A stretch of DNA of 64,000 nucleotides from assembly GCF_019038415.1 (NCBI RefSeq), contig NZ_JAFKRG010000019.1:1-64000 (forward strand), given 5' to 3'. Of this stretch, positions 17,868 to 33,661 are shown one piece after another. This DNA is from Synechococcus sp. CCY 9618 (lineage in GTDB: Bacteria; Cyanobacteriota; Cyanobacteriia; PCC-6307; Cyanobiaceae). Position 1 is the stretch's first letter; every line of letters starts with the position of its first letter. Made by a program: the position numbers and the translations under genes. The notes under the pieces were generated by a model that was not told where the DNA came from, searched no databases, and saw nothing but the letters and a program-made list of their open reading frames with translations.

Positions 17868-19996
17868 CGTCGGCAGCCCCAGCCCAGGGCCAGGTGATCG
17901 GCGGCCGTTACCGCCTCGAACGCTGCCTCGGGCCGGAGGCGGCGGGCCCCCAGGGGGAGCTGTGGCTGGCGAGCGACCAGCTGGCCGCCGACGCCCCCAT
18001 GGCCCTGCGCCGCCTCGGCCCCGATCAGGATCAGGCCCGGGCCCGGGAGCTGTGGGCGCGGCTTCAGGGGGTGCTCCATCCCCAGGTGCCCCGCATCGGT
18101 GCGGTGATCCAGGAACAGGATCAGCTCTGGCTGGTGCGGGAGTGGCAGGCGGGCCGCACCTACCAGCAACTGCTGGACCTGCGGGCGGAACGACAGCTGG
18201 TGTTCGGTGCCGGAGAGGTGCTGTTGCTGCTGCGCCAGCTGCTGCCGGTGCTCGCCGCCCTGCACAGCCAGGATCTGCTGCATGGGGATCTCAGCCCTGC
18301 CAACCTGCTGCGCAGGAACAGCGACGGGCTGCCGGTGCCGCTCGATTTCGGCCTCGTGCGGGGCACCGCCCCGGGATCCGGCGGGGAGCGGCTGCTGGGA
18401 GCCACGCCGGGGTATGCGCCGCCGGAGCTGTTCCGGGGCGAGCCCGCCCAGCCCTGGATGGATCTGCATGCCCTCGGGGTGGTCTCCCTGGTGCTGCTGA
18501 GCGGCGATGGCCCGGCCCAGCTGCTGGACCCGGCCACCATGGAGTGGCGCTGGCCGGCGGTCCTGGAGATCGAGCCGGAGCTGAGCCGTCAGCTGCAACG
18601 GTTGCTGAGCCGCCAGCCCGAACGGCGTTTCGCCTCGGCCGGCCAGGCCCTGGTGGCCTTCCAGTCCCTGGCGATGCCGGACAGCACGGGTCCGGTGCCC
18701 CGTGCCGATCGGACCGTGATGCTGGTGCCGATGGCGGCGCCTGCCCAGCCCCCGTTCGCCGGCGACGGCGCCGAGGGGCCCATCAGCGAGCGCCCGATCG
18801 CGGAGGCCCCGCGCTCCGAGCCCCGCCGCCCTGAGGAGCCGGCGGCCCAGGGCGAGCCCCAGCTTCCCTTCAGGGCCGTGGCGTCCCCCGCCGCGACGGC
18901 CCCCGCCGCCGACCCCGAGGCCCTGCGCCGGCGCTACGAGGAACGGGAGGAAGCGGCGGAAGGGGGCTTCTGGCCCGTGCTGGTCGCCCTGGTGCTGTCG
19001 GCCGTCGTCGGCACCGCCGTGGGCTGGTGGTGGCTGGGCCGCGGCAAGGTGGCTCCCCCGGCTCCGGGTGGGGTTGCCGAGCTCCCCAGCAGCCTTCCCC
19101 CATCGGAGGTGGATCAGCGCCAGCAGCTGCTCAACCGGCTGCGGGCGATGCAGGTGGACCGGGCCTGGTTCCTGAGCCTGGTGGATGCGGCCCTGCTGGC
19201 CCAGTACCCGGAACGCAATGGCCGTCTGCCCTCGGACACGCTGGAGGACGCCCCCCTGCGGCGGGTCTGGAACGAGATCGCCGAGGAATGGCTGGCCCGG
19301 GTGGAGCAGCTGCCCCTGCCCCTGCGCCGCCGCCTGGGCAGCTTCAGCAGCACCGACTGGGAGCAGCGCCAGGCCGCCCTGGTGCGTCAGGGCCTGAGCC
19401 CGGCGGTGCTGCGGGAGCTGGTGTCGGCCAGCGTCCAGAACCTGTTGCCGGGTCGGGCCTCCCAGGCGATGCCACCGGAGCCTTTCCGCCAGATCTGGTA
19501 CGCCGCCGCCGACCTCACCCTGGAGAACCTGCGGATCGAGCCCATCGAGGCCGCCTCCGGCGCCACCGAGGTGCTGGCGGCGGAGGTGCCCGCCAGTGGT
19601 GCCCGTCTGTTCCCGATCCGCCTGCCTGCGGGCCACGGCCTCGCCCTCGGGGTCAACGGCTCACCCCTGCTCCAGATGAGCGTCTTTTCCTCCGAGGGCA
19701 CCCTGCTGGAGCCCAAGGGGCCGCTGCGGGTGGTGACCCTGGGATCCCAGAAACGCTCCCCGGTCCAGTTGCTGCTGACCAACGATGGTGTCGCCCCGGC
19801 GATGATCCGCCTGTCGCTGCGGGCCGATCCACCGCCGCCCACACCTGCCCCGGTGCCGGAGCCCCCGCCGGTGCAGGGGGAGACAACCGAACCGCTGCCC
19901 GATCCGGCACCGGCGACCAGCGGTGGCGGTCGGACGACCGGCGGGGTCCAGCCCCCCCCGGCCGCGCCACCCCCGGTGGAACCCACCAGCCCCTGA
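17864..19996 (+). CDS. Serine/threonine protein kinase-like membrane protein, degenerate
   Basis: A 710-residue protein with a Hanks-type kinase fold at residues 14-280, a Pro/Ala-rich linker, one membrane helix near residues 369-390 (FWPVLVALVLSAVVGTAVGWWW) and an unrecognised C-terminal region ending in a Pro-rich tail. HGDLSPANLL keeps catalytic D142 and N147, and LDFG (D161) and YAPPEL are present, but the ATP-anchoring VAIK lysine is replaced (MALRRL, R49) and the Gly loop is poor. It may be a pseudokinase. The start overlaps the cysteine synthase stop as ATGA. Confidence 0.82.
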   Translation: MTSAAPAQGQVIGGRYRLERCLGPEAAGPQGELWLASDQLAADAPMALRRLGPDQDQARARELWARLQGVLHPQVPRIGAVIQEQDQLWLVREWQAGRTYQQLLDLRAERQLVFGAGEVLLLLRQLLPVLAALHSQDLLHGDLSPANLLRRNSDGLPVPLDFGLVRGTAPGSGGERLLGATPGYAPPELFRGEPAQPWMDLHALGVVSLVLLSGDGPAQLLDPATMEWRWPAVLEIEPELSRQLQRLLSRQPERRFASAGQALVAFQSLAMPDSTGPVPRADRTVMLVPMAAPAQPPFAGDGAEGPISERPIAEAPRSEPRRPEEPAAQGEPQLPFRAVASPAATAPAADPEALRRRYEEREEAAEGGFWPVLVALVLSAVVGTAVGWWWLGRGKVAPPAPGGVAELPSSLPPSEVDQRQQLLNRLRAMQVDRAWFLSLVDAALLAQYPERNGRLPSDTLEDAPLRRVWNEIAEEWLARVEQLPLPLRRRLGSFSSTDWEQRQAALVRQGLSPAVLRELVSASVQNLLPGRASQAMPPEPFRQIWYAAADLTLENLRIEPIEAASGATEVLAAEVPASGARLFPIRLPAGHGLALGVNGSPLLQMSVFSSEGTLLEPKGPLRVVTLGSQKRSPVQLLLTNDGVAPAMIRLSLRADPPPPTPAPVPEPPPVQGETTEPLPDPAPATSGGGRTTGGVQPPPAAPPPVEPTSP

Positions 19997-20005
19997 GGGC
20001 CCCGC

Positions 20006-20524
20006 TCAGAGCCGGGCGACGGCGGCCCGGGTCTCCTTGTCCACCTGTTTGCGTTTCTCTTCCGCACGCTTGTCGTGCAGCTTGCGGCCCTTGCCCAGGC
20101 CGATGGTGATCTTGATCCAGGAGCCCTTGAGGTGCAGGTTGAGGGGGATCAGGGTGAGGCCCTTCTGGTCGAGGGCGACGCGCAGCTTGTCGATCTCGCG
20201 ACGGTGGGCCAGCAGTTTGCGCACCCGCAGCGGCTCGTGGTTGAAGAACTTGCCGGCGTGGCTGTGGGGGGAGATGTGGACGTTGTGGAGCTGCATCTCG
20301 CCGTTGCGGATCAGGCAGAAGCCGTCCCGCAGGTTCACCTGGCCCGCCCGGATCGACTTCACCTCGGTGCCGAGCAGTTCGATGCCCGTTTCCAGGGTCT
20401 CGAGAATCTCGTACTGGTGCCGGGCCAGGCGGTTGTCGGCCAGCAGCCGGTTGGCCGGGTCGGCGCCCTTGGCGCCGCCGCCCTTCCTGCCGGGCCCCTT
20501 CGCCATCGCCGCCGCCCCCGCCAT
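20006..20524 (-). CDS. smpB: SsrA-binding protein
   Basis: SmpB carries tmRNA into stalled ribosomes. The core is complete: [29 protein letters not shown], then [28 protein letters not shown] and the C-terminal [19 protein letters not shown] tail that enters the mRNA channel. The start at 20524 has GGGGAG 10 nt upstream and gives 172 residues; ATG 20506 ([10 protein letters not shown]) is the alternative. It is divergent from ruvB with 47 bp between starts. Confidence 0.95.
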   Translation of the reverse strand: MAGAAAMAKGPGRKGGGAKGADPANRLLADNRLARHQYEILETLETGIELLGTEVKSIRAGQVNLRDGFCLIRNGEMQLHNVHISPHSHAGKFFNHEPLRVRKLLAHRREIDKLRVALDQKGLTLIPLNLHLKGSWIKITIGLGKGRKLHDKRAEEKRKQVDKETRAAVARL

Positions 20525-20571
20525 CGCCTTGGTGCTCCCCGACCCTAGGCAGCAGCCGGTACCCTCCAACC

Positions 20572-21677
<1,106 letters not shown>

Positions 21678-21681
<4 letters not shown>

Positions 21682-22484
21682 GGAGCCGATCTGCGGCGGT
21701 TCTGGGCCTGCTCAGCCTGCTGCTGGCGGGGCTTCTGGCCTGGCCGGCGGCCGTGCGGGCCGACCCCGGCACGGCGGCGGGTTCGCTGCCGGACTTGTTC
21801 GAGCGGGCCCTGACGGCCAGCCGCGAGGGGCGTTTCGGTGATGCCCTGCCCCTGTGGGATCAGGTGGTGGAGCGGTCACCGCAGGATGCCTCGGCCTGGA
21901 GCAACCGGGGCAACGTGCGGCTGGCCATGGGCGATCCGCAGGGGGCCATCGCCGACCAGGACCGGGCCATCGCCCTGGAGCCCACCAGCGGCGATCCCCA
22001 TCTCAACCGCGGCACCGCCGAGGAGGCCCTGGGCCTCTGGTCGGAGGCTGCCGCCGACTACCGCTGGATTCTGGAGCGGGATCCCCTTGATGCTTCCGCC
22101 CTTTACAACCTCGGCAACGTGGAGGGCTCCCAGGGCGACTGGGGGGAGGCCCGCCGCTGCTTCGAAGCCGCCGTGGCCGCCCGGCCGGGCTTCGCCATGG
22201 CTCGCTCCAGCGCCGCCCTGGCCGCCTTCCAGCTGGGGGAGACGGCGGCGGCGGAAAAGCAGCTGCGCGACCTGATCCGCCGCTACCCCCTGTTCGCCGA
22301 TGCCCGGGCGGGCCTCACCGCCCTGCTGTGGCGACGCGGCGCCCGGGGCGAAGCGGAGAGCCACTGGGCCGCGGCCTCCGGCCTCGATCCCCGCTACCGG
22401 CAGCAGGAATGGCTGCTGCAGATACGGCGCTGGCCGCCGGTTCCCGTTCAGGCTCTGGCCCAGTTCCTGGCGCTGACCCCCTGA
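21678..22484 (+). CDS. Exported tetratricopeptide-repeat protein
   Basis: A 268-residue protein with a Sec signal peptide (hydrophobic residues 7-22, likely cleavage after VRA) followed by about four TPR units, for example [32 protein letters not shown]. It is probably periplasmic or lumenal and acts as a protein-protein adaptor. ATGA coupling to ruvB shows co-translation but no shared function is obvious. Confidence 0.85.
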
Positions 22485-22503
22485 ACTGCCCACCCCCCTG
22501 TCC

Positions 22504-23727
22504 ATGAACCCCCTCTCCTTCTCCCCGATCGCCGCCACCGGCGCCGAACCTTGGGACGTGCTTCAGCTGGAGACGACCCTGCAGGAGGTGCTGCCGGAGC
22601 TGATCCAGGTGCGCCGCCACATCCACCGTCACCCCGAGCTGAGCGGCCATGAACAGCAGACGGCCGCCCTGGTGGCCGGGGAGCTGCGCCGCTGGGGCTG
22701 GCAGGTGCGCGAAGGGGTGGGCCGCACCGGTGTGCTGGCCGAGCTGGGTCCGGCCGATGGCCCCCTGGTGGCCCTGAGGGCCGACATGGATGCCCTGCCC
22801 ATCGAGGAGCGCACCCGGCTGGCCTATGCCTCCAGCCATCAGGGTCTGATGCATGCCTGCGGCCACGACATCCACACGGCCGTGGGCCTGGGGGTGGCCC
22901 GCCTGCTGGCCGGGGTGGCCGAGCGGCTCACGGCGCGGGTGCGGCTGCTGTTCCAGCCGGCGGAGGAGACCGCCCAGGGGGCGGCCTGGATGCGGGCGGA
23001 TGGGGCCATGGAGGGGGTCCAGGCCCTGTTCGGGGTGCACGTCTTCCCCAGCCTGCCGGTGGGCACGGTGGGGGTGCGCAGCGGCAGCCTCACGGCCGCG
23101 GCGGGGGAGCTGGAGGTGGAGGTGCTGGGGGAAGGGGGCCATGGCGCCCGCCCCCACCAGAGCACCGATGCGATCTGGATCGCCGCCCGGGTGGTGAGCG
23201 GCCTGCAGGAGGCGATCAGCCGGCGGCTCGATCCGCTGCATCCGGTGGTGGTCAGCTTCGGGCGCATCGAGGGGGGCAAGGCCTTCAACGTGATCGCCGA
23301 CCACGTGCGGCTGCTGGGCACCGTCCGCTGCCTGGATCTGGAGGTCCACGCCCAGCTGCCCGGCTGGATCGAGGACACCGTCCATGCCCTCTGCCGCGGC
23401 CATGGGGGTGAGGCCCGCGTCCACTACCGCTGCATCTCCCCGCCGGTGCACAACGATCCCGCCCTCACCCAGCTGGTGGCCGATGCGGCGGTGGCCCTGC
23501 TGGGCCGCTCCCGGGTGCAGTGGCTGGAGCAGCCCTCCCTGGGGGCCGAGGACTTCGCCGAGCTGCTGGCGGACACACGCGGAACCATGTTCCGGCTGGG
23601 GGTGGCGGGCCCCGGTGGCTGCTCGCCGCTGCACAGCAACAGCTTCGATCCCGACGAGGGCTGTCTGGGGGTGGGCATCAAGGTGCTCACCCTGAGCCTG
23701 CTGCGCTGGATGGAGCGGCCGGTTTGA
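22504..23727 (+). CDS. M20 family metallo-amidohydrolase
   Basis: A 407-residue member of the M20D group (hippurate / IAA-amino acid / N-acyl-amino acid hydrolases). Metal-binding motifs are MHACGHDIHTA, FQPAEETAQGA and GVHVFPS, with LGAEDFAELL near the C-terminus; the dimerisation domain lies between about residues 190 and 310. It removes an acyl group from an N-acyl amino acid or related amide. The natural substrate is not evident. It follows the TPR gene by 19 bp. Confidence 0.92.
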   Translation: MNPLSFSPIAATGAEPWDVLQLETTLQEVLPELIQVRRHIHRHPELSGHEQQTAALVAGELRRWGWQVREGVGRTGVLAELGPADGPLVALRADMDALPIEERTRLAYASSHQGLMHACGHDIHTAVGLGVARLLAGVAERLTARVRLLFQPAEETAQGAAWMRADGAMEGVQALFGVHVFPSLPVGTVGVRSGSLTAAAGELEVEVLGEGGHGARPHQSTDAIWIAARVVSGLQEAISRRLDPLHPVVVSFGRIEGGKAFNVIADHVRLLGTVRCLDLEVHAQLPGWIEDTVHALCRGHGGEARVHYRCISPPVHNDPALTQLVADAAVALLGRSRVQWLEQPSLGAEDFAELLADTRGTMFRLGVAGPGGCSPLHSNSFDPDEGCLGVGIKVLTLSLLRWMERPV

Positions 23728-23987
23728 GCCCCCGTCGGCCTCCCCGCTTCCGGGCGCCGCTGCTGGCCCTCTCCGTGCCCCTGCTGATCCTGCTGGCCCT
23801 GGTGGTGCTGCTGCAGCGGCAGGGGTCCGACAAGCTGCCGGCCGTGCCCGCCCTGGTGATCGGCAGCGGCCTGCTCACCACCAGCTGGGTCCGCCGGCGC
23901 CGCCGCCGGGCCGAGCTGCTGCGGGCCCTGCGCGAGGAGCGGCCTGCCGCCACGCCGCCGCCGGCGCCGCCGGTTCCACCCGGCTGA
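23724..23987 (+). CDS. Small membrane protein of unknown function
   Basis: An 87-residue protein read from a TTG at 23724 that overlaps the previous stop codon (TTGA). It has a basic N-terminus, two hydrophobic stretches (ALSVPLLILLALVVLL and VPALVIGSGLLTTSWV), an Arg cluster and a Pro-rich tail (PPPAPPVPPG). Coupling to the amidohydrolase is likely. No family was recognised, and the TTG start is the best available because no ATG or GTG precedes the first helix. Confidence 0.55.
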   Translation: MSPRRPPRFRAPLLALSVPLLILLALVVLLQRQGSDKLPAVPALVIGSGLLTTSWVRRRRRRAELLRALREERPAATPPPAPPVPPG

Positions 23988-24028
23988 AGCCCGCTGCGCG
24001 ATGGTGAAGGTTCCCCGCCGAGATCCCC

Positions 24029-24628
24029 GTGACTGCACCCACCCCCGATCTTGAAGCCGCGCGGCAGGCGATCGCCTCGGGCGACCCGTCCCTGGCCATG
24101 CCGGCCCTGGCGGGGTTGCGGGGAGTGGAGCCGGAGGCGGCCATCCCCCTGCTGCTGCTGGGGCTGGAGCAGACCACCTTCGTGATCCGTTCGCTGGCCT
24201 GTGCCGGTCTGGGGGTCAAGCGCAGCGAGGCGGGCTGGCAGGCCCTGGTGAGTGCCCTGCAAGGCGACGAGGACGCCAACGTGCGTGCCGAGGCCTCAAA
24301 CGCCCTCGCCAGCTACGGGGTGGAGCGGGCCTGGCCCCTGCTGCGGGAGGCCTTCGTGGCCGACGACCAGTGGCTGGTGCGCTGCAGCATCCTCTCGGCC
24401 CTGGCGGAGCAGGAGGCCATGCCGCCGGCGTGGCTGCTGGAGCTGGCCCGCCTGGCGGTGGCAGATGGCGACGGCACGGTGCGGGCCGGTGGGGCCGAGA
24501 TCCTGGGCCGCCTGGTGCGCGATGGCCGGGGGCCGGAGGCGGCCGAGGCGCGGGAGGGCCTGGCGGCGCTGCAGGGGGATGGCGACCACCGGGTGGCGGC
24601 CGTGGCGCTGGACGGTCTGCAGGCCTGA
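24029..24628 (+). CDS. HEAT-repeat protein
   Basis: A 199-residue all-helical protein from a GTG start with about five HEAT repeats (for example EDANVRAEASNALASYGVERAWPLLREAF and VRCSILSALAEQEAMPP). In cyanobacteria such proteins include the phycobilin lyase subunits CpcE/CpcF and NblB, but the repeats alone do not identify a role. No phycobilisome genes are close by. Confidence 0.8.
   Translation: MTAPTPDLEAARQAIASGDPSLAMPALAGLRGVEPEAAIPLLLLGLEQTTFVIRSLACAGLGVKRSEAGWQALVSALQGDEDANVRAEASNALASYGVERAWPLLREAFVADDQWLVRCSILSALAEQEAMPPAWLLELARLAVADGDGTVRAGGAEILGRLVRDGRGPEAAEAREGLAALQGDGDHRVAAVALDGLQA
24067..24076. repeat. HIP1 octamer (GGCGATCGCC), one of several in the window
   Basis: GCGATCGC is the highly iterated palindrome of many cyanobacterial genomes. 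Exact copies were also read at 16087, 28986, 30275, 45309, 50790 and 60003. All lie inside coding regions. They support a cyanobacterial origin and match no special local feature. Confidence 0.8.
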
Positions 24629-24676
24629 TGCCTGCGCCGACCTGGATCGCCTGCCCCGGGGACAGGGTTGCGCGCT

Positions 24677-24715
24677 GATTCCCGGTTCTGTACACCTTGT
24701 ACAGAACCGGGAATC
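24677..24715. repeat. Perfect 18-bp inverted repeat with 3-nt spacer
   Basis: The arm GATTCCCGGTTCTGTACA (24677-24694) is matched exactly by its reverse complement at 24698-24715, around CCT. It lies 48 bp after the HEAT gene and about 50 bp before the TPP aptamer. No T run follows on either strand, so it is not a standard terminator. It could be an operator, a T-less terminator hairpin or the trace of a small mobile element. Confidence 0.9.
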
Positions 24716-24753
24716 ATTGCTGTGGAGCCCTTGTCCCCGTTCAACCTTGCTAG

Positions 24754-26346
<1,593 letters not shown>

Positions 26347-26498
26347 GCGGGAGGCCTGATCCCTTCCGTTGGTGACCTGCGAGCCGATACCCAGCCAAGC
26401 GAAGCTTCAGAACCGGCTTGCTGCGTTGCCATTGCCTGCGCGCCGGCAGACATCCTCCGCGTCCCCGGCCAGCACCCCTCCACCGACTTTTCCTGCTG

Positions 26499-27310
26499 GT
26501 GAAAGTCGTCATCCTGGTCGGTGGTCTGGGTACCCGACTGGCGGAGGAAACCCACCTGCGGCCCAAGCCGATTCTCTGGCACATCCTCAAGATCTACAGC
26601 CACCACGGCATCAACGATTTCATCATCTGTTGTGGCTTCAAGAGCAGCTGTTTGGCCCTGTGTCTCTGCGAGCTGGGGGCCAGGGTCACCGGTTTCACCA
26701 TCGAACCGGATACGGAACCCGCCCTGTTCAAGCAGCTGGATCTGGAGCGACGCCTTGACCACAACGAGGGCGATGTGGGGGATTTTGAGGCCGTCGCAGC
26801 CCTGGTGGCGAGTTCCCAGCCGGAGCTGGTGTTGCACTGGCGCCCCATCCCTGCGTGGCCGTGCTGATCACCACCGACAAGGTGTAGCGCAACAACGAGT
26901 GGCTCTACGGCTATCGGGAGAACGATTCCCTCGGCGGCCATGATCCATACAGCAGCAGCAAGGCGGCGGCCAAACTGGCCATCGCCTCTTGGCGCCCCAG
27001 CTTCTGCGGTCCGCGGCCCCACCAGTCGCCCCACCTTCGCCTGGCCAGCGCCCGGGCCGGGAACGTGATCGGCGGTGGCGACTGGGCCGCCGACCGGATC
27101 ATTCCCGACACGGTGCGCTCCCTGCGGGCCGGCGAGCCGATCACCCTGCGCAACCCTGACGCCATCAGCTGGGACTTCGCAACCACCACGGCCCGCACGC
27201 TTCAGTGGTATCTCCGTGTAGTCGAAGCGGGAGAGGACCCCAGGGCCTGTTGCCTCGACGACCTCTCCGCCTATCTCGCCTCTCCCGCGCTGGGCCGCTC
27301 CACCCGATGA
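26499..27310 (+). pseudogene. Degraded rfbF-rfbG fusion (CDP-sugar pathway remnant)
   Basis: The first part, from GTG 26499, encodes the start of glucose-1-phosphate cytidylyltransferase ([24 protein letters not shown]..., [23 protein letters not shown]), lacking the usual six to eight residues after RPKP. It passes at GFKS into CDP-glucose 4,6-dehydratase ([22 protein letters not shown]). Near 26840-26852 the frame shifts and sequence is lost. The second frame then reads [11 protein letters not shown], a TAG stop at 26885, and continues RNNEWLYGYRENDSLGGHDPYSSSKAA... AGNVIGGGDWAADRIIPD. Another deletion joins RNPDAI to the RfbG C-terminus ([27 protein letters not shown]). Confidence 0.9.
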
Positions 27311-27385
27311 CCGCTTGCTGCGGCTGATCCTCAACGAATGGGTTGGACCTGAGGGCAGCCGCCCGGGGGAAGCCCCACTGACGCT

Positions 27386-29404
<2,019 letters not shown>

Positions 29405-29481
29405 GGCTTGGCAGGGGATACGGAGAAAGGGTGGTGTTCCTGGGGATGGAGGTGACCCGGTGCGGCGGTGCGCGTGGGTGT

Positions 29482-30729
29482 TCAGGTCATCCGACGGAAG
29501 GCGAGACAGACGTTGTGGCCGCCGAATCCGAAGGAGTTGGAGAGCACGACGTTGACCGTGCGTTCCCGGGCCTGATTGGGCACCACATCCAGATCGCAGG
29601 CGGGATCGGGCGTGCTGTAGTTGATCGTAGGCGGTACCAGGTTGTGGCCCATTGCCAGCACCGCCGCGACGGCCTCGATGCCGCCGCTGCCGCCCAGCAG
29701 GTGGCCGGTCATCGACTTGGTGGAACTCACCGGGATGGCCATGGCGTGGGCACCGAGGGCCGACTTGATGGCGGCGGTCTCGTTGCTGTCGTTGGCCTGG
29801 GTGCTGGTGCCGTGGGCATTGACGTAATCCACCTCCTCAGGCTCCAGACGGGCGTCGGTCAGGGCGAGGCGGATCGCCTCCGCCGCTCCCACGCCCCCCG
29901 GGGAGGGAAGGGTGTAGTGGTAGGCATCACAGGTCATGCCGTAGCCAACGATCTCGCCCAGTACCGTGGCGCCCCGGGCCCGGGCGTGCTCCAGGCTCTC
30001 GAGCACCAGCACCCCGGCCCCTTCGCCGATCACGAAGCCGTTGCGCTCGGCGTCGAAGGGGCGACTGGCTGTGGCGGGGTCGTCGTTGCGGAAGGACAGG
30101 GCCCGGGCACTGGCGAATCCGGCCACCCCCAGAGGGGTGATCGCTGATTCAGCGCCACCGCAGACCATGGCATCGGCCAGGCCCAGCTGGATCAGACGGA
30201 AGGCATCGCCGATGGCGTTGGAGCCGGCGGCGCAGGCCGTGGCCACGGCGCTGCTGGGGCCCTTGGCGCCGATGGCGATCGCCGCCAGGCCCGTGGCCAT
30301 GTTGGGGATCATCATCGGCACGCAGAACGGGCTGACCCGGTCGGGACCGCGGTCGGCCAGCACGTGGGCCTGGGTTTCCATCATCAGCAGGCCACCCACG
30401 CCGGAGCCGATGGCCACGCCGACCCGCGGGGCGTTGCCGTCATCAATGACGAGGCCGGCATCGGCCACGGCCTGCTTGGCGGCGACCACGCCGAACTGAC
30501 AGAAGCGGTCCCAGCGCTTCGCCTCCTTCGGTTCCAGCCAGCCGGCCGGATCGAAATCCTTGACTTCGGCGCCGAAGCGGCAGGCATGCCGGGAGGCATC
30601 GAACAGGGTGATCGGTGCGACGCCGTTACGACCGCTGCTCAGACCCTCCCAGTACTGCGCGACGTTGTTGCCGATCGGTGTGACCGCGCCCAGGCCGGTG
30701 ACGACGACGCGGCGGAGACCCTCCACCAT
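29482..30729 (-). CDS. fabF: 3-oxoacyl-[ACP] synthase II (KASII)
   Basis: Condensing enzyme of fatty acid elongation. The 415-residue thiolase fold carries catalytic Cys166 ([12 protein letters not shown]) and the His pair in [11 protein letters not shown] and [14 protein letters not shown], with NSFGFGGHN at the C-terminus. It lies 7 bp after acpP on the same strand, giving the usual acpP-fabF pair. Confidence 0.97.
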   Translation of the reverse strand: MVEGLRRVVVTGLGAVTPIGNNVAQYWEGLSSGRNGVAPITLFDASRHACRFGAEVKDFDPAGWLEPKEAKRWDRFCQFGVVAAKQAVADAGLVIDDGNAPRVGVAIGSGVGGLLMMETQAHVLADRGPDRVSPFCVPMMIPNMATGLAAIAIGAKGPSSAVATACAAGSNAIGDAFRLIQLGLADAMVCGGAESAITPLGVAGFASARALSFRNDDPATASRPFDAERNGFVIGEGAGVLVLESLEHARARGATVLGEIVGYGMTCDAYHYTLPSPGGVGAAEAIRLALTDARLEPEEVDYVNAHGTSTQANDSNETAAIKSALGAHAMAIPVSSTKSMTGHLLGGSGGIEAVAAVLAMGHNLVPPTINYSTPDPACDLDVVPNQARERTVNVVLSNSFGFGGHNVCLAFRRMT

Positions 30730-30736
30730 GAACGCC

Positions 30737-30979
30737 TCAGGCCTGCTTCTCTTGGATGTATTTGACGGCGTCGCCCACCGTGGTGATCCCCTCGGCCGAT
30801 TCGTCGGGGATCTCGATGTCGAAGGCCTCCTCCAGGGCCATCACCAGCTCGACGGTGTCGAGGGAGTCGGCTCCCAGGTCGTTCTGGAAATTGGATTCCG
30901 GTTTGACCTCTTCAGCCTCCACGCTGAGCTGTTCAGCAACGATCGACCGGACTTTCTCGAAGATCGCTTCCTGGGACAT
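30737..30979 (-). CDS. acpP: Acyl carrier protein
   Basis: An 80-residue acidic four-helix protein carrying growing acyl chains on phosphopantetheine. The attachment Ser39 is in [16 protein letters not shown]. Length and the start [18 protein letters not shown] are typical. It precedes fabF and is divergent from psaC, with about 150 bp holding both promoters. Confidence 0.98.
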   Translation of the reverse strand: MSQEAIFEKVRSIVAEQLSVEAEEVKPESNFQNDLGADSLDTVELVMALEEAFDIEIPDESAEGITTVGDAVKYIQEKQA

Positions 30980-31051
30980 GGCTGCTGTGAGGGAGGCAGC
31001 ATCCTACGGGTCTGCCCCTTAGGGGTCCCTGCGCCGTATGAACAAGGGTGA

Positions 31052-31375
<324 letters not shown>

Positions 31376-31410
31376 ACGCCGGCGCTCCAGCTGGCCTCCC
31401 ATAAGCTCAT

Positions 31411-31438
31411 GCCCGGCGCCTGTGCCGGGCTTTTTTTT
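31411..31438 (+). terminator. Rho-independent terminator of psaC
   Basis: GCCCGGC (31411-31417) pairs with GCCGGGC (31424-31430) around a 6-nt loop and is followed by eight T. It lies 35 bp after the psaC stop and 40 bp before the glmS start. Confidence 0.93.
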
Positions 31439-31477
31439 GCCCCGCCGCCCCCGTTCCCCCGCCGGATTTCTGCTCCT

Positions 31478-33376
<1,899 letters not shown>

Positions 33377-33377
33377 G

Positions 33378-33459
33378 GCCGTCGGGCCGCGGACGCCCTG
33401 CGGCGGGCGAGCCCGCTGGCGCGGGCAACGCCGCCTGCGGGCGTCCGCGGCCCGACGGC
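33378..33459 (+). repeat. 82-nt structured element, copy 1 (after glmS)
   Basis: Arm 33378-33398 (GCCGTCGGGCCGCGGACGCC plus C) is exactly complementary to 33439-33459 over 21 bp. The 40-nt core at 33399-33438 begins TGCGGCGGGCGAGCCCGCTG and contains a hairpin GCGGG-CGAG-CCCGC and a second GC-rich hairpin around GGGCAACGCC. It starts 1 nt after the glmS stop. No T run follows. The 33460-33661 stretch beyond it holds no gene, only a 12-bp palindrome GCTCCGCGGAGC at 33521. Confidence 0.9.
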
Positions 33460-33661
33460 GCCTGGGGGTAGGGGGTTGAAGGGCTGGCAGCTCCGGGGCT
33501 TCAGCGGCTCTGGTCCGCGAGCTCCGCGGAGCGCTGGATCGGCTGCGGGCTGGCGGGGCCACGGCCAGCGTTTCGTGCCTGGCAGATCCCCTGGCCGGGC
33601 TTATGCAATCCCTGGTGCCAGATTCCTCTCCCTTCCTCCTCCTCCCGCACCTGCCCCCTGC

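Noticed and set aside
17795-19636. Long minus-strand open frame (613 codons) opposite the kinase-like gene
   Set aside because: Gln/Arg/Gly/His-rich translation typical of the antisense frame of a high-GC gene; no domain, and the plus-strand gene has clear motifs.
24677-24715. LexA or NtcA box inside the palindrome
   Set aside because: GTAC halves are 5 nt apart instead of the 4 in the cyanobacterial LexA consensus, and GTA-N8-TAC is not met; the 18-bp arms are much longer than either site.
33521-33532. 12-bp palindrome GCTCCGCGGAGC between the two structured elements
   Set aside because: Short GC palindromes are expected by chance at this base composition; it shares nothing with the core.
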